Assembly: GCF_003264855.1 (NCBI RefSeq)
Contig: NZ_NFZS01000002.1
Span: forward strand, 124,001 to 188,000
Direction: 5' to 3'
From: Dyella jiangningensis
Lineage (GTDB): Bacteria > Pseudomonadota > Gammaproteobacteria > Xanthomonadales > Rhodanobacteraceae
Length of the DNA stretch: 64,000 bases
In this document: piece by piece, positions 7,317 through 16,992 of the stretch
Position numbering within the stretch: position 1 is the stretch's first letter
Layout: each line of letters starts with the position of its first letter
Position numbers and translations under genes: made by a program
Notes under the pieces: generated by a model
Told to the model about the DNA's origin: nothing
The model's input: the letters and a program-made list of their open reading frames with translations, nothing else
Databases searched by the model: none

Positions 7317-9284
7317 TCACGACAAAGTCCCTTCCGTCTCCTGCAACCACGCCTGAAACATCAAGATCGTCCACAGCGATTGCTGCCAGTTGCGACGGCC
7401 GCTCAGGTGTTCTTCCCAGCGCTGTCGAACCGGCCCAGGCTGCAGGTAGCCTTCGCGGCGCAGCCGGCTTTCGCTCAGCAACGCTTCGGCCCATTCGCGC
7501 AGCGGGCCGCGCAACCAGCTGCCCAGGGGAATGCCGAAACCCATCTTCGGACGCTCGATCAATTCCTTCGGCACATAGCGATAGAGCAACTGGCGCACCA
7601 GCCATTTGCCCTGCCCCTGCCGGATCTTCTGGTGCAGTGGAATGCGCCACGCCAGCTCCACCACGCGGTGATCGAGCATCGGCGCGCGCGTCTCCAGGCT
7701 GTTGGCCATTGCCGCGCGGTCGACCTTCACCAGGATGTCGTCAGGCAGGTAGTTCTGCGCATCCATTGCCATCATCCACTGCGCGAGGTCGTCGGCCTTC
7801 GGCCAGGAACGCGTGTCGGTGAATGACGTCTCGGCCTGGTTCGCGCCGATCACGATGGCGGACGGATCGCGCCAATGACTGACCAGGTTGAGGAAGAACG
7901 CACGGCCGTCCGACGCCGTGAGCACTTCGGCGAGCTTGTGCGCCTTGTCGCCGGGGTTGGCCAGCTGCCAGCGCTTGGGCAGCACGGGGCTGGCCAGGTT
8001 GAACATCGCATCCCATCCGCCCGGCGTCAGCGCCTGCAGTGTCGCGGCCATGGTCCGGCGCACCACATGCGGCATGCGCTGCATGCGCTCCCAGGTCGTG
8101 CGCGCCGCGAGATAGCGGTTGTAACCGCCGAACAGCTCGTCGCCGCCGTCGCCACTGAGCGCCACGGTCACTTCGCGCCGGGTCAGCTCGCTGATGAGGA
8201 AGGTCGGTATCTGTGAGCAATCGCCGAAGGGCTCGCAATAGACCGAAGGAAGCTTCGGAATGACGGCCAGCGTGTCCTCCGGTCGCACGTACAGCTCCGT
8301 GTGCTCGGTGCCCAGGTGGCGGGCCACGGCCTTGGCGTGCACGGCCTCGTCGTAATCGCTCTCGTCGAAGCCGATCGTGAACGTCCGCACGCGGGTGCGA
8401 CTGGAAGCCTGCATCAGCGCCGCCACGGTGCTGCTGTCGATGCCGCCGCTCAGGAAGGCGCCAAGCGGCACATCCGATATCAACTGGCCACCGACACTCG
8501 CGCCGAGCTGTTTCTCCAACGCATCGATCGCTTCCTCGTCGCTGCATTCCAGCGGATCACGCAAGCCGGCGCTCACGATGTCGTTGCAGCTCCAGTACGG
8601 CACGGGCTGCGCTTCACCGGGCGCTTCGGCGCAGATGCACACGAAGTGCCCGGGCGGGAGCTTGAACACTTGGCGATAGATCGAATGCGGCGCCGGTATG
8701 CAATCGTAGGCAAGCAGAAGCGCAAGCGCATCGCGGTCCACTTCGGTCCGGAACGACGGATGGGCCTTCAACGCCTTCAATTCCGAGCCGAACAGGAACG
8801 TCGAGTCCATCCAGGCGTAGTAGAGCGGCTTCTCGCCCATGCGATCCCGAGCGAGGGTGAGTGCGCGTTCATGGCGATCCCAGATGGCGAAGGCGAACAT
8901 GCCCACGCAGGCCACCAGGGTTTGTTCGATGCCCCACGCGACGATACACGCCAGCAGGGTCTCGGTATCCGAGTGACCGCGCCAGGAGGGCGCGGCGCCC
9001 TGCCTGGCGAGGCGCTCGCGCAATTCGAGATGGTTGTAGATCTCGCCGTTGAACACGACCACGTAGCGTCCACAGGCGGACGGCATCGGCTGGTGTCCCG
9101 CAGCGGACAGATCGAGGATGGAAAGCCGTCGATGCGCAAGCGCGACGCCGACGTTCTCGTCGCACCACAGGCCGCCATCGTCCGGCCCGCGGTGATTCAG
9201 CTGGCGCGACATCTCGCTCGCCCGTTCGAGCAGCGCCGACCGCTCGCCCGAGCGCAATTGCCAGAACCCCGTTATGCCGCACAT
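7317..9284 (-). CDS. asnB: Glutamine-dependent asparagine synthetase-like amidotransferase
   Basis: Transfers ammonia from glutamine to an ATP-activated carboxylate. The 655-residue protein has Cys2 after the initiator Met as the glutaminase nucleophile (MCGITGF), a class II glutaminase domain to about residue 220, and a synthetase domain with the PP-loop SGGIDSS at 279-285. The start at 9284 is fixed by the required N-terminal cysteine; 120 in-frame codons upstream overlap the preceding gene. Its start overlaps the end of the upstream glycosyltransferase by 13 bases, so it is co-translated with polysaccharide genes. In O-antigen loci such homologues (WbpS type) amidate uronic acids; here the wbpB/D/E genes would supply one. 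A housekeeping asparagine synthetase role is the alternative. Confidence 0.88.
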   Translation of the reverse strand: MCGITGFWQLRSGERSALLERASEMSRQLNHRGPDDGGLWCDENVGVALAHRRLSILDLSAAGHQPMPSACGRYVVVFNGEIYNHLELRERLARQGAAPSWRGHSDTETLLACIVAWGIEQTLVACVGMFAFAIWDRHERALTLARDRMGEKPLYYAWMDSTFLFGSELKALKAHPSFRTEVDRDALALLLAYDCIPAPHSIYRQVFKLPPGHFVCICAEAPGEAQPVPYWSCNDIVSAGLRDPLECSDEEAIDALEKQLGASVGGQLISDVPLGAFLSGGIDSSTVAALMQASSRTRVRTFTIGFDESDYDEAVHAKAVARHLGTEHTELYVRPEDTLAVIPKLPSVYCEPFGDCSQIPTFLISELTRREVTVALSGDGGDELFGGYNRYLAARTTWERMQRMPHVVRRTMAATLQALTPGGWDAMFNLASPVLPKRWQLANPGDKAHKLAEVLTASDGRAFFLNLVSHWRDPSAIVIGANQAETSFTDTRSWPKADDLAQWMMAMDAQNYLPDDILVKVDRAAMANSLETRAPMLDHRVVELAWRIPLHQKIRQGQGKWLVRQLLYRYVPKELIERPKMGFGIPLGSWLRGPLREWAEALLSESRLRREGYLQPGPVRQRWEEHLSGRRNWQQSLWTILMFQAWLQETEGTLS

Positions 9285-10369
9285 CGGTTCTGCCCCACGC
9301 TGTGCAATACCTCCGCGAGCCGCGGCGCCTGCGTGTGCAGGCAATAGGTCTCTTCGACCGCCACGCGTCCGGCCTGCCCCATGCGTAGACGCATGGCACG
9401 ATCCTCGATCAATTGCACCAGGCTGCTCTCCCAGCTCGCGCGGTCCGTCGCGAGGAAACCGCTTTCCCCGTGGCGCACGATGTCGATGTTGGCACCGACG
9501 CGCGACGCCACCACGGGCAGGCCGCACGCCATGTATTGGATGAGTTTGTAACCGCACTTGCCGCGTTCCCACGGGCCATCGCGCAGCGGCATGATGCCGA
9601 TATCCATGCGCGCGATCGCGTCCGCCTCGCTTTCCTCGGTCCATGGCAGGACCTCGGGGTCGAACCCGTGGAAGCGATCGACGACGCTTGCCTTCGCTCC
9701 CACCAGCAGAAGGCGTGCATCGTGCTCGACGCAGACCTTCTCGAGCACATCACGCTGGTCGAGCAGGTAGTTCTCGGTGAGTGGCGATCCGATCCAGCCG
9801 ATGACCGGCCGCCGATCCTCCTGGTGATCCACCGGCCGGTAGCGGCGCTCGTCCACCACCGTGGGGATGACCTCGATGCGCGGAGCGCCCGCCCGCGCCG
9901 CGCGCTCCGCGAGGTAGCTGTTGCCGGCGACCACGCAGGCGGCGTCGCGCATGACGCGATCGATCTTTCGCCCGAGCAGGCCACGGATCAGTCGATTGGA
10001 CGAGAGATCGTATCGATGGAACAGCGCGTCGTCGTAATCGACCACGTACGGCTTGACCGAGCGTGCCAGCAGCGATTCGACCATCGATGGCAGATAGGGA
10101 AAGAGCTCGCCCTCGATCCACGCGACATCGTGCTCGCCGCTGCGCAGTAGCTCCTTGAACCGGTGCACGCCGCGCCGCCATGCATTCGCCATGGCGGACC
10201 GGCCGTTGCCGTGGAAGATGGCGTCGAGGTACTCATCCGAAAAAAGCGGATGGACCTCCACGTCGATACCGTAGCCGCGCAGCAGGGGCAGGTACTGCAG
10301 GCTGCGCAGTCGCGAACTCGCCCCCCTCCTCGAATACTTGGAAAACAACAACACCCGGATACGCCTCAT
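9272..10369 (-). CDS. Glycosyltransferase (GT4-like)
   Basis: The 365-residue predicted GT-B enzyme begins RVLLFSKYSRRGASSRLRS and has the C-terminal donor-domain segments PVIGWIGSP and GKCGYKLIQYMACGLPVVAS, the last being a common GT4 nucleotide-binding region. It presumably adds a sugar to the undecaprenyl-linked unit. The start at 10369 is chosen because its ATG overlaps the stop of the wzy-like gene by four bases (ATGA), a normal coupling arrangement, and because the hydrophobic first strand begins there. It ends 13 bases inside asnB. Specificity cannot be assigned. Confidence 0.82.
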   Translation of the reverse strand: MRRIRVLLFSKYSRRGASSRLRSLQYLPLLRGYGIDVEVHPLFSDEYLDAIFHGNGRSAMANAWRRGVHRFKELLRSGEHDVAWIEGELFPYLPSMVESLLARSVKPYVVDYDDALFHRYDLSSNRLIRGLLGRKIDRVMRDAACVVAGNSYLAERAARAGAPRIEVIPTVVDERRYRPVDHQEDRRPVIGWIGSPLTENYLLDQRDVLEKVCVEHDARLLLVGAKASVVDRFHGFDPEVLPWTEESEADAIARMDIGIMPLRDGPWERGKCGYKLIQYMACGLPVVASRVGANIDIVRHGESGFLATDRASWESSLVQLIEDRAMRLRMGQAGRVAVEETYCLHTQAPRLAEVLHSVGQNRCAA

Positions 10370-11673
10370 CGCCTCACCCTGACCAGCGCCAGCGAATGCT
10401 CGACGTACCACATCACCAACGGGAACACGTACATCCACTGCAGCGAAAACGCCTCGATGTAGGGATTGGTATTCGTGGCGAGAAACGCACAGACGAAACC
10501 GGAGAACAAAAACTTGTGATGCGCCGGCAGGCGGCGGTCGAACGCAAGCTTGGCCACCCCAAGGACGTAGATGAGGAAGGGCAATGCGTAGATGAAGGCA
10601 CCCAGCAGGCCAACGCGGAAAATGCTCGCGATCCAGACCACTTCATATCGCCACGGGTGAATCGGGTCGCTGACGTAGTTCACACCCACGCCCTGCCCCG
10701 AGCCGAGGCCACCGTTGTCGAGGATCGCGGCATACAGCGAGCGGGACATCTCCGTTCGCTCGACGCCACCACCGGCCGCGAGCTTGTTGAAGACGATATT
10801 GAGCACGGCCGAGACGCGCACTTGCGTGTACGCCTCAAGCACGTACAGCGTCACGATGAGCGCCACCAGCGATGGCACGCCGTACTGCATGAAGCGCACG
10901 ATGGCCGGCTTGCCCCGATGTTCGTTGGTGCGCGAGCCCAGCATCCAGCCCATGCATGCGCCCATCGGGATGGACAGGATCAGGGCCGAGCGACCCGAGG
11001 TGATGGCCGCGATCAGCAGCATGGCCAGCAGGGCGAAGCGCAGGGTGCGCCGCTTGATCAGCTCGGGCGAACTGAAGAATCCACCGCACAGGAAGATCAT
11101 CGACCCGTACACATGCATCGTGGCGCCGGCAAAACCCTCGTTGAGGTTGAGGTTGGCGCCCTGGAAGAAGAACTCCACGGCGGCAGCGCCACGCGTCAGG
11201 TACAGGTAGAAGAACAGCGCGACACTGAGCGCGCAGAACAGGCTCAACACGATGAACCAGTCGATGATCCGCTCGACACCGATCGCGCGACGCAAGCCAT
11301 CGGCAATGATGATCCAGAGAAATGGCGTGACGATATAAACCGCCGCCACCTGAAGCAGACCGATGAACGGCGCACCGTGCATGCCGCCCACGACGAGGTA
11401 GATCACCGTCACCATGGCCGAACAGGCGTACAGCGCCAGCAAGTTCTTGAAGCCAAGCGTAAACCGCATGCCCGGCACAGCCAGCAGGAAAGCCAGGCCC
11501 ATCACGGCCGCTGTCGGGACCGGCAGCGAGTTGGGCACCACCACCGTAAGCAACAACAACAGGAAGGCCACGCCGATAAACAGGTGGCGTACCGTCAACC
11601 TCGGCGCGTCTGTCTCGGGAAGTCGTGTTGGCACCGGAGGGACGATCGGTGCTGGATCATTCACGGAGTTCAT
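10366..11673 (-). CDS. wzy: O-antigen/capsule polymerase-like integral membrane protein (Wzy)
   Basis: The 435-residue protein has about ten to twelve hydrophobic segments and a central periplasmic loop (about residues 170-210) as in Wzy polymerases and WaaL-type O-antigen ligases. It carries no recognisable nucleotide-binding motif. Wzy joins lipid-linked repeat units on the periplasmic side of the inner membrane. Position decides the assignment: it lies in a block with Wzx, Wzb, Wzc and glycosyltransferases, and it is the only candidate polymerase there. Both ends overlap neighbours by four bases (start at 11673, stop at 10366). Sequence conservation in this family is low, so the call rests on topology and context; a ligase is the alternative. 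Confidence 0.7.
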   Translation of the reverse strand: MNSVNDPAPIVPPVPTRLPETDAPRLTVRHLFIGVAFLLLLLTVVVPNSLPVPTAAVMGLAFLLAVPGMRFTLGFKNLLALYACSAMVTVIYLVVGGMHGAPFIGLLQVAAVYIVTPFLWIIIADGLRRAIGVERIIDWFIVLSLFCALSVALFFYLYLTRGAAAVEFFFQGANLNLNEGFAGATMHVYGSMIFLCGGFFSSPELIKRRTLRFALLAMLLIAAITSGRSALILSIPMGACMGWMLGSRTNEHRGKPAIVRFMQYGVPSLVALIVTLYVLEAYTQVRVSAVLNIVFNKLAAGGGVERTEMSRSLYAAILDNGGLGSGQGVGVNYVSDPIHPWRYEVVWIASIFRVGLLGAFIYALPFLIYVLGVAKLAFDRRLPAHHKFLFSGFVCAFLATNTNPYIEAFSLQWMYVFPLVMWYVEHSLALVRVRR

Positions 11674-12944
11674 GCCGTCACCATGCGAGATATCCAGTTA
11701 TCGAGCAGGCCCGCCTGGACGACCCTGCTGTAAGCGCTGATGTCGTGCCGCGCGCCATCGCCCGGGCCGAACAAGGCGTCGCGAAGCGTCGCCGCGTTCG
11801 TCTGGCCACCGCCGGTCAGCAGCGTGCGGCCGGCGCCGGTTTCGGCGAGGATGACGGTGGCGGCGTTGCGCACCTGCGTGACGCAGACGACGTCCACGCC
11901 GGTGGCCAGGTAATCGAACAGCTTGCCGGTGGCGCAGCTGACCCGCGAACCGGTGAGCAACAACAGCTTGCTGCAACGTTTCATCAGCTGGAGCGCGACG
12001 GTGCGTTCCACGGGCGGCACCACGCAGACGGGAAACCTCGCGCGTTCGATTGAAGCGCGCTCCGAAGGCGTCAATTCGCCCACGAACATCACCTGCTTGC
12101 CTGTCGTGATGTCGCTGCACTGGTTCAATGTGTCGATGAAATGTTCGAGCGTCACCGACGCCGAACTGTCGCTGGCACCGATGCGCCCGAAGTGGCCGAT
12201 CAGCGTGGCGCCCGGCGGAACGTGCTCGGCCATGATCGCCGTGGCCCGACCGACACCATCGGCGTCACCTGCCAGTCGCTCGAAGTCGGCGGGATCGTAG
12301 CCATTGGGCAGCACCTTGACGGTCTTGTCCGGATATCGGCGCTGGAAGTCTTCCACCAGCGGGCCACTCACCGACGTGACCAGGCCACTGATGTCCACGA
12401 CCCGTCTTTCGATCTGCGTGCGCACGAGGTTGCGTAGCCAGCCGGGCTTGCCCAGCGCTTCGAACACCAGGCCGTCGCGGAAATCCTGCATGCAGCCGAT
12501 GCCGTACCGGCTCGCGAGGCTCGCCGCCGCGATCAGGGAATCGATGGGAGAGTACGTACCGATGGCGACGCAGGACTCGCCCGCCGCCACACGCTCAGCG
12601 CACAGGCGATCCGCCTCGGTCAACGCCTGCATCAACCAGGTCCGCCCAGCGAAGCCGCGCGGCACCAGGAACGGCAGCGGTCGCACGAAGGCGCTCGCCA
12701 TGGTCAGCAGCGAAGCCGGCACAGACGACTCGCTGCCTACGCACTGCCCCGGCAAGGCAATGACCCGCATGCCGGCGTGCTGGGACTCCATCTTCAACGG
12801 CGCCGCGGACGAGGCCTGCCGGGCGAAGATGAAGATCCGGTATTTGGCCGGGTCCAGGTATTTCAGCAGACCCTTGAAGCGTTCGGCGGCAACATTGCTG
12901 GACAAATGATGCGCCGCAAATACAAACAAATTGATTTTTGGCAT
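11670..12944 (-). CDS. Glycosyltransferase (GT4-like)
   Basis: The 424-residue cytoplasmic protein begins MPKINLFVFAAHHLSSN, a first strand plus acceptor-loop pattern of GT-B enzymes. It continues with DFRDGLVF near residue 155 and a donor-half signature VLPNGYDPADF at about 210, where many GT4 proteins bind the nucleotide sugar. The C-terminal half (GSRVSCATGKLFDYLATG) matches the usual GT4 helix near the donor phosphates. It overlaps the wzy-like gene by four bases and lies 129 bp after wzx. Its sugar is unknown. Confidence 0.78.
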   Translation of the reverse strand: MPKINLFVFAAHHLSSNVAAERFKGLLKYLDPAKYRIFIFARQASSAAPLKMESQHAGMRVIALPGQCVGSESSVPASLLTMASAFVRPLPFLVPRGFAGRTWLMQALTEADRLCAERVAAGESCVAIGTYSPIDSLIAAASLASRYGIGCMQDFRDGLVFEALGKPGWLRNLVRTQIERRVVDISGLVTSVSGPLVEDFQRRYPDKTVKVLPNGYDPADFERLAGDADGVGRATAIMAEHVPPGATLIGHFGRIGASDSSASVTLEHFIDTLNQCSDITTGKQVMFVGELTPSERASIERARFPVCVVPPVERTVALQLMKRCSKLLLLTGSRVSCATGKLFDYLATGVDVVCVTQVRNAATVILAETGAGRTLLTGGGQTNAATLRDALFGPGDGARHDISAYSRVVQAGLLDNWISRMVTA

Positions 12945-13073
12945 CGCCTGACCCTCGCTCGGTCCGCAGCGTTGCCCCCTGATTGGTTAGCTGGATGAGG
13001 TCACCCGACATCGCGCCGCTGGCTGGATCACCCGTCCCGCACGCACGGGACAAATGCCGAGCCGTCGCGATGG

Positions 13074-14528
13074 CTAAGGAAGAGCGTCACGTTCTCGTCT
13101 TGTCTCCTCTGTCCAGTTGGGCCGAATGGCGGATCGCAGTGCTCGGTACATGCCGGACCACTCCGAGCGGAAGCTCCAGAACACCACCGGCACCATCGCC
13201 AGCCAGATCAGGCTGACGACCGCCGGCGTTTCCTCATCGAAGGCCAGCGTGACGATGGACAACGCGACCGCGACGATCACCGATATGTAGAGCTTGAGGC
13301 GCGGAATGGGTCGCCACACGTAGGCCGATGCTTCCGTCCTCGCGATGAAGAACACCAGGAACGCGACCGCATTGGCGACCACGGCGCCTGCCGCTCCATG
13401 CTTGGGTACCAGCCATATGCTGCCCAGCACGTTGACCACCAGCGCGACCAGCGTGGACCACAGCGAGAGCATCGATCGACGGGTGATGCCGATGCCCACG
13501 CAGGTCACCTCGGACAGCGTGTAGAGCAACGGCTGACCGATGCTGCACAGCATGAGGTACTTCACCTGCCGGTAGTTCGCGGGCAGGACGAAATCGATCA
13601 ACCATGAGAACGTTCCGCTCAGGACCCAGATGGCGCAGACCACGGCCAGCGCCTGATGAGCCACATGATCCACACGCTTCATGTCTGCACCATGAGCGAC
13701 CCACTTGTAGACCATGGGCGCCCAGAGCACGGTGAAAATCGTCTGAAAAACGATGCCCACGCCCGCAAAGCTCATCGATACCGAATAGAAGGCGAGCTCG
13801 GTCAAGGTGGAGAGCGAACGCAATGTGAGCGTACTGGTGGCATCCAGGCCCCAATAGGCCACGCCGGCGAAAATCAGCGGCACGCCATAGCTCAGCAAGC
13901 CGCGTACCTGGTCGTTGGATAGTGAGGCACCAAACGCCGGTCGCCAGTCGCGACGCGTGTTCCAGCTGAAAGCGAACAGTACGGACAGCAGGGAAACGAG
14001 ATAGGCCAACTCGAGCTGCCAGAACGACCGCGAGAACTGTGGCAGCGCCATCATGCCGACGACCATCAGGAAAGCGATCTTCGGGAGGATCTGGCTCATC
14101 GAAAAGGCCATGCCGCGGTCCTGCATTCGCAAGATCAGTGAAAGGAACCTCGATATGAAACTCACTACGACACAGGCAACCAGCATCCAGTAATAAGCGA
14201 CCTCGTCCAGGCCGAACAACAGCATGGACAGTCGATCGCTGAATGGAATGGTGAACACCATGGCCAACAGCAGCAGCAGGAAACCCGGGGAAAAGCAGGC
14301 TTTCAGCAACGCGCCGCGGTCGTGCCATTCGTGGTATTCGCGAACGTAGGCTCGATCCAGGCCGAGATTGAATAGTAGTACCCCGAACGACACTGCGATC
14401 TGAACAACGTTTAGACGTCCAACATCCGCCGGCGCGAATATCCAGGTAATCGCCGGAACCGTCACCAGACCCAACCCCGCGGTGGCGATCGGGCCAAAAG
14501 CAAATGCCGCTATCGTTCGTAAATTCAC
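13074..14528 (-). CDS. wzx: Oligosaccharide repeat-unit flippase (Wzx, MATE/MOP superfamily)
   Basis: Moves the completed undecaprenyl-diphosphate oligosaccharide across the inner membrane. The 484-residue protein has about 14 hydrophobic helices and little else, the size and layout of Wzx/RfbX proteins. The first helix opens with FGPIATAGLGLVTVPAITW, a typical MOP-superfamily N-terminus. The start is placed at GTG 14528 because GGAAGG lies seven bases upstream; an in-frame TTG at 14549 would add seven residues and lacks a ribosome site. It is 104 bp downstream of one glycosyltransferase gene and 129 bp upstream of another. The short gap after it carries a 6-bp GTCCCG/CGGGAC hairpin (13034-13051). 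Confidence 0.83.
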   Translation of the reverse strand: MNLRTIAAFAFGPIATAGLGLVTVPAITWIFAPADVGRLNVVQIAVSFGVLLFNLGLDRAYVREYHEWHDRGALLKACFSPGFLLLLLAMVFTIPFSDRLSMLLFGLDEVAYYWMLVACVVVSFISRFLSLILRMQDRGMAFSMSQILPKIAFLMVVGMMALPQFSRSFWQLELAYLVSLLSVLFAFSWNTRRDWRPAFGASLSNDQVRGLLSYGVPLIFAGVAYWGLDATSTLTLRSLSTLTELAFYSVSMSFAGVGIVFQTIFTVLWAPMVYKWVAHGADMKRVDHVAHQALAVVCAIWVLSGTFSWLIDFVLPANYRQVKYLMLCSIGQPLLYTLSEVTCVGIGITRRSMLSLWSTLVALVVNVLGSIWLVPKHGAAGAVVANAVAFLVFFIARTEASAYVWRPIPRLKLYISVIVAVALSIVTLAFDEETPAVVSLIWLAMVPVVFWSFRSEWSGMYRALRSAIRPNWTEETRRERDALP

Positions 14529-14632
14529 AAGCCGGCCTTCCAGTTTCAACGAATGTTCGTGCCTGATCTTTCTCGCACATGATGCCCTTGCCTTCTTACA
14601 CGGGCTTGACCAAGCATTCCCTGCAACGCGTC

Positions 14633-15871
14633 TCAGGAAGCACCGATAGACAACACATCGTGGATGAACGACGGATAATTCTTTGCCGCATCGAAGCGAT
14701 CTTCCACGGCTTTTCGCGCATTCACGCGAAGCTCATTTCGCGAATGGTCGAACGCAAGCACGGTAATTGCATCGGCGATCTCCTTGTACGTGGGATTCTT
14801 GCTGAGCAGCACGCCGCACTCGGCAGACACGAGATTGGACACGCCACCCACGTTGGGAGCGATCGCGATCACGCCGGTGCTCATCGCCTCCATGATCGAC
14901 ACCGGGATGGCTTCCGATTCGCTGGTGTTCATGAAGATGTCCACCGGCATGTTCAGGTAGTACTTCTTCACCGCGTCATTGGGCAGCTCGCCCGCGAACG
15001 TGAATTCCATGTTCGCGAGATCGCCCAGCCTTGCCTGTGCCAGCGCCCTCATCTCGTCGAGCAGCGGGCCCGCGCCGATGTGCGTCCAGCGCACGTGGAA
15101 CTCACTGTACTTGCTTGCGAACAGTCGCAGGCCCTCGATGATGCGATCCATCCGTTTCACGGGAAGACAGAACGACACGGAGACGATATGCAGGCTTCCA
15201 TCCGGACTCGGCTGTGACAGGCCGGGGACCAGCGGCACGCCGAGCGGGATGATGGTGATCTTCTCCGGCGGAGCGGCGTAGGTCTGCCGCAGGTAGCCTT
15301 GCGCTTCGGTCGACAACGCGAAGATGCGATCGAACGAGCCGATGAACTGGCGCTTGAGCGGCATGTACTCCAGCATGCGCCGTTCCTGGTACAGATCGAT
15401 GCCGTGCGCACGCGTCACCACCCGGCGGACCGCGCCCTTCTCCCTGGCGAGGATGGCGGCGTATGCCTGCGTGTCGTTCCAGTAGCTGTACGCCACGTCG
15501 ATGACGCCGTTGCGTCGCGCATAGCTGACGAGCGCGCTGGTCTGCTGCATGACCTTGGACACGTGCAGCAGCGCGCGGACCACGGTCCGACGGCACAGCT
15601 TGCCGGACTGCCGCAGGTAGGACAGCTCGTTGCGGAACAGCTTCGAGAACACCGCCCGCGCGATGTAAGGCAGGCGACGCAGCGTGCCTGGCTTGACCAT
15701 GCTCAGGTCCATCGACACGCCGGGAGGCAAAGGCCTGGGCGACCCCTCGGCGACGGCAGGCAGCACCGTGGCGATGGCGTCGGGCTGCCGGGCCCAGTAG
15801 CCGATCTCGTCTTCGAGGAACTGCTCGCCCGGGTGATAGGGAAACGCGTTGGTGAGTATGACTATCCTCAT
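14633..15871 (-). CDS. Glycosyltransferase family 4
   Basis: The 412-residue GT-B enzyme begins MRIVILTNAFPYHPGEQFLEDEI. The donor domain shows IPLGVP near residue 205 and an E-x7-E motif in SEAIPVSIMEAM near 325, followed by GVIAIAPNVGG, a classic GT4 ending. It would transfer one sugar during repeat-unit assembly. The gene starts inside the stop of the HPr-kinase-like gene (four-base ATGA overlap), so translation of the two is coupled, which ties that unusual kinase to glycan assembly. Donor and linkage cannot be inferred. Confidence 0.87.
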   Translation of the reverse strand: MRIVILTNAFPYHPGEQFLEDEIGYWARQPDAIATVLPAVAEGSPRPLPPGVSMDLSMVKPGTLRRLPYIARAVFSKLFRNELSYLRQSGKLCRRTVVRALLHVSKVMQQTSALVSYARRNGVIDVAYSYWNDTQAYAAILAREKGAVRRVVTRAHGIDLYQERRMLEYMPLKRQFIGSFDRIFALSTEAQGYLRQTYAAPPEKITIIPLGVPLVPGLSQPSPDGSLHIVSVSFCLPVKRMDRIIEGLRLFASKYSEFHVRWTHIGAGPLLDEMRALAQARLGDLANMEFTFAGELPNDAVKKYYLNMPVDIFMNTSESEAIPVSIMEAMSTGVIAIAPNVGGVSNLVSAECGVLLSKNPTYKEIADAITVLAFDHSRNELRVNARKAVEDRFDAAKNYPSFIHDVLSIGAS

Positions 15872-16974
15872 GCGTGCTCAGCCGCTCCGGCCATGAGCGT
15901 ATCGATCATGCGGTCTCGATACGCGACATGGTCCATGTTCAAGGGGACGCTGGTCTTGAAACACGCCACCGTCGCGAGGCACTCGGACAGCAGGCGGCGC
16001 CAGTTGGTGACGACCTGGTCCATGGTGAGCATCGCGGTGCGCGAGGTGGCCAGCGCGTTGTACTGCTCCCAATAGAGCTGGTCGTGGAAAATGCTGTACT
16101 CCGCACTGATGACGGCGATCGTCATCTCCGCGGCGACGGAAGCATCGAGGCGAGCAACCTGGAACTCGGCGACGTCTTCCCTCACCAGGTAATACAGCCG
16201 GGATAGATGGACGGGCGCCGATTCGACCTTGCGATAGACCCGATCGGGACGAAGCTTGCGTCGCGTGCTGGCGACGTTGATCCAGGTCTTGACGTTGAAA
16301 TGCGTGCGGTCGACCCATCCGCGCCCAGCGAGCAACTCGCCCTTCAGCGCAGGGTCGGTGCAGTTGTAACCGTAGATCTTCGGCCAGGCCATGTTGGCGT
16401 ACACCAGCGACGAGCCATAGGACATCAACGAGATGTCGTCGCTGACGAAACCCACGCCCTCGTGCTGCCTGAGCGCGAGCATGGCCGCCGACTTGCCCAC
16501 GCCACCGGTGCCTGCCAACAGGCAGGCCTCGCCGTTCACCGTCAGGCAGGCGGCGTGGATGGGCACCATGTCGCTGAAGAAATACGTCGACGGCACCAGC
16601 ACGAATTCGTGCAGGATCTGCTCGAACGACTCCAGGTCGCTGGCGTATTCCACCGAAAGCAGCTTCTGCACGTTGCGCTTGACGCCCCGGCGCGAGCGCA
16701 GCGTGACCTCTACTTCGAGCGTGCCCGTGGCCGACCATCCCCAGTAGACGTCGCTCGCGGGAAACGAGGTCAGCATGCCGTGATCGAACGTGCGGTGCAG
16801 CCGCGGGTTCATGGCCACCAACGCCCGGCCCGATATCTCGGAGACGATGTGGATCTCCACGTGCGGAGCCATGTCGCCCGCATCCGCATACAGCGCCAGG
16901 CTCTCGGCCAGCCATGCCTGATACATGGGATCGCCAGAAAACGCATAGCATTTTCCGAAGATGATCTTCTTCAT
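15868..16974 (-). CDS. HPr-kinase-like P-loop protein in the polysaccharide operon
   Basis: The 368-residue protein carries a C-terminal HprK-like fold. The sequence PIHAACL (138-144) leads into the Walker A loop GTGGVGKS (155-162), and VSDD (177-180) corresponds to the acidic Walker-B-like pair of HPr kinases. The N-terminal 130 residues match nothing I recognise. Related HprK-like kinases of unknown substrate occur in exopolysaccharide and peptide-modification clusters, sometimes beside a PqqD-like partner. No such partner, HPr or other PTS gene is seen here. It follows the WbpE-like aminotransferase by 18 bp and overlaps the next glycosyltransferase by four bases. It may phosphorylate a sugar, lipid carrier or protein; the substrate is not known. 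Confidence 0.75.
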   Translation of the reverse strand: MKKIIFGKCYAFSGDPMYQAWLAESLALYADAGDMAPHVEIHIVSEISGRALVAMNPRLHRTFDHGMLTSFPASDVYWGWSATGTLEVEVTLRSRRGVKRNVQKLLSVEYASDLESFEQILHEFVLVPSTYFFSDMVPIHAACLTVNGEACLLAGTGGVGKSAAMLALRQHEGVGFVSDDISLMSYGSSLVYANMAWPKIYGYNCTDPALKGELLAGRGWVDRTHFNVKTWINVASTRRKLRPDRVYRKVESAPVHLSRLYYLVREDVAEFQVARLDASVAAEMTIAVISAEYSIFHDQLYWEQYNALATSRTAMLTMDQVVTNWRRLLSECLATVACFKTSVPLNMDHVAYRDRMIDTLMAGAAEHA

Positions 16975-16992
16975 ACCGATCCTCCCGGCATG

